From positions 1 through 64,000 of the forward strand of contig JAIYCY010000016.1 of the NCBI GenBank assembly GCA_027487775.1: a DNA stretch of 64,000 bases. The letters are read 5' to 3'. Positions 27,019 to 34,035 of the stretch are shown here, in pieces. This stretch comes from Planctomycetaceae bacterium. GTDB lineage: Bacteria; Planctomycetota; Phycisphaerae; Tepidisphaerales; Tepidisphaeraceae. The notes beneath the pieces were generated by a model. That model saw nothing but the letters and a program-made list of their open reading frames with translations, ran no database searches and had not been told where the DNA came from. Position 1 is the first letter of the stretch, and every line of letters starts with the position of its first letter. Made by a program: the position numbers and the translations under genes.

Positions 27019-27608
27019 AGGTTTCTCCCAGATTCAGAGCGACTCGACCTCGATATCCCGGCACACTCAACGATGCACCTGATCGCGGCAATTCCGCGCA
27101 AGAGCGTGAATCGCCCTCTGCGATGAGATACGCAAGCTAGTCGAAAACCCTGCGCGCCGCCGGAAAAAAAGGCAGACCCCACGAATTCGATACCGCGCTC
27201 GTAGCCCGCCAAACGCCCCAGTCCATAAAGTCAGACCTCTTTAGCCTTCACTCACCTCATGAGTGCAAGCGTTATCCAAGTCTTCAAACCCCGTTGATTT
27301 TCCCTTGTGGTGCCGGGAGTAGAGCAGTCCTCTTTTCGGTCCGAGATGGGTAGGTCCCCTGTTCCAACGGCTCACGCCAGCGGGCTTGTCCTGAGGGGTG
27401 ATCGACGATCAGGGCGGTCGGGGCGGTTGAACGCGATCATCGGGTCATGCATCTAGCCGAAAGGGGGACATTTCAGCATCGCCCTGAGGCGGACAATTCG
27501 GCTTCGGTATGACAAGACTGTAACCGAGTGACTTGACTACGGGGGGCAAAACCATATCCTTCGCCGTTCTCGAACGTTCGGGGCAAATGCTCCGGATATT
27601 TCGAGGAT
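27019..27608. other. 590-base intergenic region upstream of tRNA-Asn
   Basis: No gene with protein support is present. The left third must hold the promoter of the metalloprotease gene. A segment at 27455-27503 has inverted AGCCGAA/TTCGGCT ends around GGGGGACATT and GCGGACAATT, which looks like the end of a lost insertion sequence (low certainty). A promoter for the tRNA lies at 27533-27560. The remainder, including 27280-27370, I could not assign. Confidence 0.5.
27533..27560 (+). promoter_or_regulatory. Putative sigma-70 promoter of tRNA-Asn
   Basis: TTGACT (27533-27538), 16 bases, TATCCT (27555-27560). Transcription would start near 27567, about 40 bases before the tRNA. Confidence 0.5.
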
Positions 27609-27680
27609 TCCGGAGTAGCTCAATGGTAGAGCAGCCGGCTGTTAACCGGCGGGTTACAGGTTCGAATCCTGTCTCCGGAG
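27609..27680 (+). tRNA. tRNA-Asn (GUU)
   Basis: A complete cloverleaf can be drawn by eye: acceptor stem TCCGGAG/CTCCGGA (27609-27615 with 27673-27679), D arm GCTC-AATGGTA-GAGC, anticodon stem GCCGG/CCGGC with anticodon GTT at 27641-27643, variable loop GGGTT, T arm ACAGG-TTCGAAT-CCTGT, and discriminator G. CCA is not encoded. Asn-GUU reads AAC and AAU. It is a lone tRNA flanked by a promoter-like site and a strong terminator. The minus-strand frame across it is a known type of spurious translation. Confidence 0.96.
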
Positions 27681-27685
27681 CTTTG

Positions 27686-27717
27686 ACGGGTTTTCTCGGG
27701 ACGAGAAGACCCGTTTT
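27686..27717 (+). terminator. Rho-independent terminator of tRNA-Asn
   Basis: A 13-bp stem, ACGGGTTTTCTCG with CGAGAAGACCCGT (one G-U pair), a GGA loop, and a TTTT run lie 6 bases after the tRNA. This is a strong intrinsic terminator. Confidence 0.85.
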
Positions 27718-27858
27718 CATTGATATTGACCGACTGATTTGGCCAGAGGGTGGCCTTTTGCGTTCATGGCCGATCTGGGTTGGCTCGCGGCGATTCTTGT
27801 GACGAACCCGGCGTTGTGGAGTCGTTGCGATGCGGGTTGAGGTGGGCACGAGGATCGT

Positions 27859-30132
27859 TCACCTCGGCTTATCGGCGTAGTGTATGCCGCGGCCGTTGGT
27901 GGCGATGTAGAGTCGGCCGTGGATTCGGGGGTCGCCGGTCATCGCTTCGATGGGGCCGAAGTGTTGCGTGTCGTCATTGATGCGAATCCAGCTGTTTCCT
28001 GAGTCGTCGGAGCGGAAGAATCCGCGCTGACCGCCTGCGGTTCCGCTGATGAAGATCGCGGGATAGGTCTGTCCGGGGGCGGGCGCACCGACGGCGAGTT
28101 GCCTGGGGCCGGTGACGACGTCGGGTGCGAGGCGGGTCCAGATGAGTCCTCCATCAGTGGATCGGTAGAGACCGCTGGTATCCTTTTCGCCGGCGGTGAG
28201 TAGGAGGTGACCGGGCAATCCCGGGACGGGCTGCAGTTTACGCGGTAGTTCGGGAAGTGCCGCGCGAGGTGCGAAGGTCGCGCCGGCGTCTTCAGAGACG
28301 AGTAGCGTGTGTTCGTGGATGGCGTAGACGGTGCGCGGAATGGCGAGGTCGGTGGTAAGCCGGGAGATGTCACCGGGCAGCCCGGTGACGGGTCGCCATT
28401 CGGACCAGCCGTCCGGGGTGCGGTCGGCGTAGACTGCGTCGGCGTTGCTCGGCGCCCAGACGACGCGGCCACCGTCGTGTGAGATGGCGATCCGCCCCCA
28501 TCCCGGTGCACGTGTGGGCTTGTCAGGTTGGGACGAGGTACGCGGAGGAGGCGCGACGAAGTTTTCCCAGGTGAATCCACCGTCGTTAGAGAATTGTGCG
28601 CGGACGCCGACTCTCACGACAAATTCAGGTGCGGCCCACGCGAGGTCGAGGTCGAGCGTGGTGCCCATCGTGCGGTTGACGGTTTGCCCGCGATCGTTGG
28701 GCTGGCCCATGCGGCCGTGGGCGGGGCTTTGATCGAGGTCCTCGTGTCGGAAGCCGTCGCGGTCGCCGATGACGCTCAAGAGGTGGGCGGACCCGCTAGG
28801 CGGGCTGGCGAGGTCGAGCGCGGCGGACTGTTCGAAGCCTTCGTTGTAAAAGGACCAAGTGGGGTTGGCAGCGCGGAGGTTGTTGGTTCGGTAAAGTCCC
28901 CATCCGGTCGTGAAGTAGGCCTCGTCGGGGTCGTGTGGTGAGACCTGCACGTCGCCGGTCCAGTGCATGCCGAAGTCTTTGACGTAGGGCGCAGACGAGT
29001 CGTCGCGATGTTCGTTGATGCGGAGCGGTGTCCAGGTGGCGCCGCGGTCGGTGGATCGATGGATGTCGTCGCCGGGTTCACCGTAGCGGCAGAGCGTCGT
29101 GACGTAAACGGTATCGGGGTTGGTCGGGTCAAGGGAGACGCCGGACCAGCCGAATTGTCCCTTTGCGGGCGCGATCTCGGTGAAAGTGGGCGTGTCTGAT
29201 GCGGGGTCGTCGATGCGGAAGACCGTTCCGCCGACGACGCCGTGCGGGCCGGGGTAACCGGAAGCGACGACATACGTGACGTAGAGCGTCTTGCCATCGG
29301 GGGCTAGCGCGGCGCGTGTTGGGAGGAGGTTGCCTGTCGGCTGCCCTGGGAGAAGCGTCCAAGTGTTGCCGGCGTCGCGGGTGCGCCAGAGTTTGTCAGG
29401 TGAGACGGTGGATGCGCCTGCGTAGGCGACGGGCGTTGCGTTGCCCGGCGTACCTGAGCGGCTGTCGAAAAGAGTGAAGACGATTCCTGTGTTTTTGGTG
29501 GGCCCGACCGGATCGTGCGCAAAGGGAAACGCCTTGGATTTGAGCCAAGTCTCGGCGTGGTCGTTGCTGAGAAAGAGGCCCATCGTACGTGTGCCATAGA
29601 GGAGGCGTGATGGGAGGTTGGGATCGACGTTCATCCGCTGGCCGGAGTTGCGTGCGGTTCCGTTTCCGTCCATGGGAAAGGGGACGTCGGTGCGTTGCCA
29701 TGAGCGTCCGCGGTCGGTGGAGCGTACGACCGCCGAAGGCCCCATATAAGTGCCGATCGCGGCGTATACGCGGTCGGGGTCGGTGGGATCTACGGCGAGT
29801 GTTTCGACACCGAGGTGCGAAAGCGACCAGTCGTCGTGAGTGATCCAATCGGTAAGGCAAACCCACTTGCCTGCATTGGGGCCGTTGGCTTCGAGGCGGT
29901 ATGCGCCGCCCATATCGGTGTTGATATAGACCAAACCACGAGCGTCGGGGTGTGGATGATAAACGACGCCATTGATGAAGCCGTTGGCTTTGATGACGAC
30001 CGGCTTCCAGACACATGGTTCGGTCTGGGCGGTGTTGATGGGCGCGCTTGCCGACGCGCTGTAGGCCGCCAAGAGGAGGGTCGAAAGAGCTGCGGTCGCT
30101 ACGGTCCCGGCGAGGCAAAAACGATTGATCAT
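27859..30132 (-). CDS. Secreted GH74-like beta-propeller glycosidase
   Basis: 757 residues with a signal peptide (LSTLLLAAYSASASA, about residues 16-30). The mature protein is two linked sevenfold propellers with BNR-like Asp-box strands (STDRGRSW, STDRGATWTPL, RTRDAGNTWTLL, SEDAGATF, RSDDSGNSW). The first propeller opens with WKPVVIKANGFINGVVYHP and NTDMGGAYRL, matching the start of family GH74 xyloglucanases; Asp73 there and Asp394 in TGDVQVSPHDPD fit the expected catalytic acid pair. Family members cut beta-1,4-glucan backbones such as xyloglucan outside the cell. The ATG at 30132 lacks a Shine-Dalgarno sequence. Transcribed away from the Ntn-hydrolase gene. Confidence 0.82.
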   Translation of the reverse strand: MINRFCLAGTVATAALSTLLLAAYSASASAPINTAQTEPCVWKPVVIKANGFINGVVYHPHPDARGLVYINTDMGGAYRLEANGPNAGKWVCLTDWITHDDWSLSHLGVETLAVDPTDPDRVYAAIGTYMGPSAVVRSTDRGRSWQRTDVPFPMDGNGTARNSGQRMNVDPNLPSRLLYGTRTMGLFLSNDHAETWLKSKAFPFAHDPVGPTKNTGIVFTLFDSRSGTPGNATPVAYAGASTVSPDKLWRTRDAGNTWTLLPGQPTGNLLPTRAALAPDGKTLYVTYVVASGYPGPHGVVGGTVFRIDDPASDTPTFTEIAPAKGQFGWSGVSLDPTNPDTVYVTTLCRYGEPGDDIHRSTDRGATWTPLRINEHRDDSSAPYVKDFGMHWTGDVQVSPHDPDEAYFTTGWGLYRTNNLRAANPTWSFYNEGFEQSAALDLASPPSGSAHLLSVIGDRDGFRHEDLDQSPAHGRMGQPNDRGQTVNRTMGTTLDLDLAWAAPEFVVRVGVRAQFSNDGGFTWENFVAPPPRTSSQPDKPTRAPGWGRIAISHDGGRVVWAPSNADAVYADRTPDGWSEWRPVTGLPGDISRLTTDLAIPRTVYAIHEHTLLVSEDAGATFAPRAALPELPRKLQPVPGLPGHLLLTAGEKDTSGLYRSTDGGLIWTRLAPDVVTGPRQLAVGAPAPGQTYPAIFISGTAGGQRGFFRSDDSGNSWIRINDDTQHFGPIEAMTGDPRIHGRLYIATNGRGIHYADKPR

Positions 30133-30425
30133 ACGTATACCATAGGGTAAAATCGCAATATTTCCATCTCATTGCATACCTCAATACCCCCTGCCCACCG
30201 GGCCCTGCTCGCCGGTATCGATGTGACTTCTTGCCCCGGTGTTTCCGGGGTCGAGAACTGATTGGTCTGGTTGCGGAAGGATGCGATAGACATCCATTCA
30301 TTTTGAAGCTTTCGGGGCTTTGGAATAGGCTTCACGAGTCCGAATGGCCCGGCCGATGCTTTAGTCGTGATCGGTGGTTTGGCGTGGATGTTTTTTGGCG
30401 AGGGTGGTTTTCCGGAGGACTGAAC

Positions 30426-31511
30426 ATGCGTCTCCCTATCGCTCCGTTGGCTGCGCTGTCGGCTGGCCTGTTCTGCGCTTCGCCGGCGGAGTCGTGTTCG
30501 CGCGTGTTGTGGAACTCGGGCGACGGGCACGTGTTCGTCGGTCGGACGCAGGATTGGACGGAGAAGGCCGGCCACGCGTTTCGCGTCTTCCCGCGCGGGC
30601 AGGAGCGCGTCGGCGCGGTGGCCGAGAACCCGCACAAGTGGACGAGCAAGTACGGCAGCCTGGTGCTGACGGCGTACGACATGGGCACGCACGAAGGCGT
30701 GAACGAGCAGGGCCTGAGCGCGCACGCGCTGTACCTGGCCGAGGAGAACAGCTTCGACCCGCGCGACCCGAAGCTGGAAGGCATCGGCATCATGCAGTGG
30801 GTGCAGTACTACCTCGACAACTACGCGACCGTGGCCGAGGCGGTCGAGGCGCAGAAGTCGTGGGCGTTTCAGATCGAGCCGCTCATCCTGCCGAACGGGT
30901 TCCCCACGCTCATCCACATCTCGCTGTCGGACAAGTCGGGCGACTCGGCGGTGATCGAGTTCATCGACGGGAAGGCGAAGATCTACCACGACAAACGCTT
31001 CACCGTGATGACCAACGAGCCGACGTATGACAAGCAGATCGAGAACCTGAAGCAGTACCGCACCTTCGGCGGCGACAAGGCGCTGCCCGGCGAGCGCACG
31101 CCGACGGATCGATTCGTCCGCGCCGCGTACTACGTGAACGGCCTGCCCAAGCCCGCGAGCGCGGGCGAAGGCGCGGCGTACATGTTCAGCGTGATCCGCA
31201 ACGTGTCGGTCCCGTTCGGCAGCCCGGACCCGGAGAAGCCCAACATCGCCAGCACGATCTTCCGCACCGTGCAGGACCTGACCGGCGGCAAGTATTACTT
31301 CGAGAGCACCTTCGCGCCGAATGTGGTGTGGGTGGACGTGACCAAGCTCGACTTCACGGCAGGCAAGCCCGAGATGGAGCTGAAGGTCGAGAAGAACATC
31401 TTCACGCTAAGCGGCGACGTGACCGGCCAGTTCGAAGAGGCCAAGCCGTTCGTGTTCGGGATGAACAAGGGTGAAGCCAGCGCCCGCGGAAATGATTCAA
31501 AACCAGACTGA
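30426..31511 (+). CDS. Choloylglycine hydrolase / penicillin acylase-like Ntn hydrolase
   Basis: 361 residues from the ATG at 30426 (MRLPIAPLAALSAG). A signal peptide ends before Cys24 (SPAES-CSRVLWN), so cleavage would expose the N-terminal nucleophile, as the family requires. Other site residues are visible: RTQDW after the Cys, an Asn in GVNEQGLSAHALYL, VMTNEPTYD, and an Arg in TPTDRFVRA. The family cuts linear amides such as conjugated bile salts, penicillin V or acyl-homoserine lactones; the substrate here is unknown, probably an extracytoplasmic amide. The codons end almost always in G or C and prefer CTG, unlike the neighbouring genes, which hints at acquisition from another GC-rich donor. 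Confidence 0.88.
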   Translation: MRLPIAPLAALSAGLFCASPAESCSRVLWNSGDGHVFVGRTQDWTEKAGHAFRVFPRGQERVGAVAENPHKWTSKYGSLVLTAYDMGTHEGVNEQGLSAHALYLAEENSFDPRDPKLEGIGIMQWVQYYLDNYATVAEAVEAQKSWAFQIEPLILPNGFPTLIHISLSDKSGDSAVIEFIDGKAKIYHDKRFTVMTNEPTYDKQIENLKQYRTFGGDKALPGERTPTDRFVRAAYYVNGLPKPASAGEGAAYMFSVIRNVSVPFGSPDPEKPNIASTIFRTVQDLTGGKYYFESTFAPNVVWVDVTKLDFTAGKPEMELKVEKNIFTLSGDVTGQFEEAKPFVFGMNKGEASARGNDSKPD

Positions 31512-31613
31512 GCCGACAATCGCCAACGAGCATCGCCGTCGCGGCGCGATCGCATGAATCGCGTTAGGACGAGAGAACGCCGTTGCCCACAGACGGCCAA
31601 TCTTCTGTTATCC

Positions 31614-31967
31614 TTACGGCACACTCGGCACGCGGAGACGCGCCTCAGTGCCACGAATATTGGCCAGTCCCCATTGCTTTATCGCCTCAAGCACCGGAAG
31701 CAACCCCCTGCCTTTCTCCGTCAGCACATATGAGAAGCTGCCGACCCTTGCCGGCGAAGGCTGCGATTTTACCAGTCCGTTTTTGACCAATCGCTCCAAC
31801 CGGTCCGCGAGAATGTTGGTCGCAATGCCTTCGGGCGACTTCACAAATTCGTGATAGTGTGACTTTCCCGCAAAGAGATCGCGCACGACAAGCAACGTCC
31901 ACTTGTCGCCGAGCACATCGAGCGTGCAGGCAACCGGACAGACAGAACGTGGATGTGACTTTGCCAT
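31614..31967 (-). CDS. HxlR-family transcriptional regulator
   Basis: 117 residues from the ATG at 31967 (MAKSHPRSVCPVACTLDVLG). The winged-helix HxlR core is clear: LGDKWTLLVVRDLFAGKSHYHEFVKSPEGIATNILADRLERLVKNGLV, then YVLTEKGRGLLPVLEAIKQWG. A Cys sits at the usual N-terminal position, where family members sense electrophiles or redox change. Upstream are three 12-base repeats, each with ATG and GGGAG, giving alternative in-frame starts at 31979, 31991 and 32003; I prefer 31967 because GGGAGG precedes it at good spacing. It is co-directional with the lipoprotein at 32023, and a palindrome at 32649-32665 is a candidate binding site. Confidence 0.85.
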   Translation of the reverse strand: MAKSHPRSVCPVACTLDVLGDKWTLLVVRDLFAGKSHYHEFVKSPEGIATNILADRLERLVKNGLVKSQPSPARVGSFSYVLTEKGRGLLPVLEAIKQWGLANIRGTEARLRVPSVP

Positions 31968-32003
31968 CGTGCCTCCCATCGTATCTCCCATCGTATCTCC
32001 CAT
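31968..32003 (-). repeat. Triple 12-bp repeat carrying start codons and Shine-Dalgarno sites
   Basis: On the minus strand the units read ATGGGAGATACG, ATGGGAGATACG, ATGGGAGGCACG, followed by the ATG of the HxlR gene. Each unit supplies an in-frame start and a GGGAG ribosome-binding motif for the next start. Confidence 0.7.
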
Positions 32004-32022
32004 CTTCCTTTCGCTTGGACAT

Positions 32023-32628
32023 TCACTTTTCGGGAAGATGATACTCGTCCGACTGCCGCTCATGCTGCTGATCGGCGTCCGTCGCATTTTCGGATTGACC
32101 ATAGTTGACGAAGGCGACGTCGTCGAGGCGTACAAGCACCTCGTCCCACGACATGGGCACGGCGTCGGACGGCAGTTCGAACCGCAAGAACTTTGCCCGA
32201 ATCACCGGCGACATCCCCTCTCGCATCGCCGCGCGATGAACGGACGACGACACAAACCCGTCGAGCGCTTCCTCGTCGCGCCACACGGTCATCGTCCACA
32301 CTTCGTTCCCGAGGATGCGCGACCGCAGGGAGTATCCAACGAATCCGTCGCTGGCGGGCAGGCCATCAATCACCTTCCGAGTGTGGTCGTCAAACACCCT
32401 CCGCGTCGCGCGATCCACCTGAGCGTTGGTGATGCCAACCCACACCGTCTCGCCCACGCCGGGCAACACGACACCTTCGCGCGATGAGTATCCGGGTCCT
32501 CGAAATGGACTGGCCAATGCACATCCGCCCAAGCCCATCACGCTGGCGACCGAAGCGCACACAAGCAAAGCCGCCCCCGCGCCGACTCGCACCAACTTCC
32601 TCAATCGTGAATTTCGTGAGTTTGCCAT
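32023..32628 (-). CDS. Lipoprotein with dimeric alpha-beta barrel (ABM/HmoA-like) domain
   Basis: 201 residues from the ATG at 32628. A basic N-terminus and hydrophobic stretch end in a lipobox (VMGLGGC), so the protein is likely lipid-anchored outside the cytoplasm. Residues about 60-180 fit the antibiotic-biosynthesis-monooxygenase-like fold: TVWVGITNAQV, VGYSLRSRILGNEVWTMTVWRDEEALDGFVSSSVHRAAM, the W-x-T-x-W strand and LDGFV helix being typical. Whether it binds heme or another ligand cannot be told. It is followed by the HxlR gene in the same direction, and its promoter region is shared with the divergent SRPBCC lipoprotein gene, so the regulator may control both. Confidence 0.72.
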   Translation of the reverse strand: MANSRNSRLRKLVRVGAGAALLVCASVASVMGLGGCALASPFRGPGYSSREGVVLPGVGETVWVGITNAQVDRATRRVFDDHTRKVIDGLPASDGFVGYSLRSRILGNEVWTMTVWRDEEALDGFVSSSVHRAAMREGMSPVIRAKFLRFELPSDAVPMSWDEVLVRLDDVAFVNYGQSENATDADQQHERQSDEYHLPEK

Positions 32629-32648
32629 GGCCGAAGGATAGACAATTT

Positions 32649-32665
32649 ACTTGCAAAATGCAAGT
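32649..32665. promoter_or_regulatory. Candidate HxlR operator palindrome
   Basis: ACTTGCA-AAA-TGCAAGT is a perfect 7-bp inverted repeat with a 3-base centre, in the 98-base gap between divergent genes. It overlaps the putative -35 of the plus-strand promoter. HxlR proteins bind such short palindromes, and the nearest regulator gene is the HxlR gene at 31614; the link is inference. Confidence 0.6.
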
Positions 32666-32678
32666 GATTGACTATACT
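32651..32678 (+). promoter_or_regulatory. Putative promoter of the SRPBCC lipoprotein gene
   Basis: TTGCAA (32651-32656), 16 bases, TATACT (32673-32678). The -35 box lies within the palindrome at 32649-32665, so a bound repressor would block it. Confidence 0.55.
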
Positions 32679-32726
32679 GTGATCGTCTCAACGTTGACAT
32701 CACCACTTTGGTCCAGGAGCAATCTG

Positions 32727-33386
32727 ATGAATCCCCCCTCAAGACTCGCGTTGTTTGTTTCGTCGCTGGCAGCATTCGCCCTTGTCGGCTGTTCGTCCGT
32801 TCCGCCGGTGGGCATGAAGGGCAATGAACTATCGACCGTGGAGCTCGCACCCGACGTGATCCGCTGGCCACAGGCGTACGAGCCCGAGCGAGCGACCTTC
32901 ACGATCTCAAACTCCATCACGATCGCAGCGCCACCTCAGATCGTCTGGGAAGAATTGATTCGGGCTTCCGACTGGCCGAGCTGGTACAGCGGCGCGTCCA
33001 ATGTTGTTGTCGAGGGCGACACAAATGGCAGGCTTGAAGCCGGTTCGACCCTTAGGTGGAGGACGATGGACCAAAACCTCGTCACACGAGTCGTCGAATT
33101 CGTGCCCCCCTATCGCATGGGGTGGGAGTCGCGCCAGGCCACACTTAAGGCGTATCACGCCTGGCTTTTGATCCCGACGGTCGAGGGCACGCGCGTTGTA
33201 ACCGACGAGAGCCAGTTCGGGTTGCTCGCCCACCTGCAGCTTGCCTTCCTGCCCAACAAGCTTCGAGACCTGCATGACGTATGGCTCGCCGCACTCAAGG
33301 AGCGTGCCGAAGTTGCAGCCGCCAAGCAGCCCGGTAAACTCGATCAACCGGGGCCAGCGAACACGCCGCCGCGAGAGCTGCCCTGA
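32727..33386 (+). CDS. SRPBCC (START-like) family lipoprotein
   Basis: 219 residues from the ATG at 32727, with AGGAGC upstream. A lipobox (FALVGC followed by SS) follows a clean signal segment. Residues about 55-190 match the polyketide cyclase/dehydrase SRPBCC pattern: ISNSITIAAPPQIVWEELIRASDWPSWYSGASNVVVEG, the EAGSTLRWRT strand and the VVEFVPPYRMGWE strand. The fold encloses a hydrophobic ligand pocket; ligand unknown. The Pro-rich C-terminal tail is disordered. It is divergent from the ABM-like lipoprotein and followed 17 bases later by a VOC-family gene, likely in one transcript. The set looks like a small regulon for handling a small hydrophobic compound. Confidence 0.78.
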   Translation: MNPPSRLALFVSSLAAFALVGCSSVPPVGMKGNELSTVELAPDVIRWPQAYEPERATFTISNSITIAAPPQIVWEELIRASDWPSWYSGASNVVVEGDTNGRLEAGSTLRWRTMDQNLVTRVVEFVPPYRMGWESRQATLKAYHAWLLIPTVEGTRVVTDESQFGLLAHLQLAFLPNKLRDLHDVWLAALKERAEVAAAKQPGKLDQPGPANTPPRELP

Positions 33387-33403
33387 TCTATTCAGACGTC
33401 ATC

Positions 33404-33775
33404 ATGGCCAACCTTGCCACTTACTTTGAGATTCCGGTCACCGACATGCCCCGCGCTATGCGGTTCTATGAGCGTGTCATGCTCATTGACTTCGAGCTGA
33501 CTGAAATCGACGGGCAGTTGATGGCGCTTTTCCCCTTTGAGCCGAACTCGCCGGGCATCACCGGTGCCCTCGCCCAGGGCGCCAGCTATCGTGCCGGCCA
33601 TCAGGGTATTCGCATTTATTTTGGTGTGACGGACATCGACGCCACGCTCCGCCGCGCTGTCGAGGCAGGCGGCAAAGTGCTCTACCCCAAGACTTCAATC
33701 GGCGAGTACGGATTCGTGGCCGAGTTTGAGGACAGCGAAGGCAACTGCATCGCAATTCGATCGCCCCATGCGTAG
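33404..33775 (+). CDS. VOC (glyoxalase/bleomycin-resistance) family protein
   Basis: 123 residues from the ATG at 33404. It has the vicinal oxygen chelate layout of two beta-alpha-beta-beta-beta units: YFEIPVTDMPRAMRFYERVM, LMALFPFE, then IRIYFGVTDIDATLRRAVEAGGKVLYPKTSIGEYGFVAEFEDSEGNCIAIRS. The closing E-D-S-E-G-N segment is typical. Family members isomerise, ring-cleave or bind small molecules around a metal; the usual first metal-ligand His is not evident, so it may be a binding protein. It lies 17 bases after the SRPBCC lipoprotein gene in the same direction. Confidence 0.82.
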   Translation: MANLATYFEIPVTDMPRAMRFYERVMLIDFELTEIDGQLMALFPFEPNSPGITGALAQGASYRAGHQGIRIYFGVTDIDATLRRAVEAGGKVLYPKTSIGEYGFVAEFEDSEGNCIAIRSPHA

Positions 33776-34035
33776 TTGACAGAATCACGTCATTCGCTTC
33801 TCACGTAGGCGTTCGCTCGCCGCATCCTCTGACGATGCGAACCCTTAAGACCATTTGCAACTCAATGATTTTCAAGAATCTGAAAATACGATTGACGCAA
33901 AAAACACTAATTTGTACGCTCAATACCGGTCGAATGCTGACGGGAGATTTGCCTTTTTCTTTCTACGGTGGCCGCCTCGAGTAACCGGAGTTGAAGGGAT
34001 ATCCGTTGGGTTCGGCTGGAAGGGACCATTGTTGG
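33776..34035. other. AT-rich gap upstream of the beta-helix gene
   Basis: No gene. The segment around 33850-33920 is much more AT-rich than its surroundings. A weak promoter can be drawn at 33892-33920 (TTGACG, 17 bases, TACGCT). The 18-mer AGGGATATCCGTTGGGTT at 33995-34012 also occurs at 17246-17263. Confidence 0.4.

Noticed and set aside
27445-27849. Minus-strand 134-codon frame across the tRNA
   Set aside because: The peptide segment APETGFEPVTRRLTAG is the translation of the antisense strand of the tRNA, a familiar annotation artefact. The region has a clear tRNA, promoter and terminator on the other strand.
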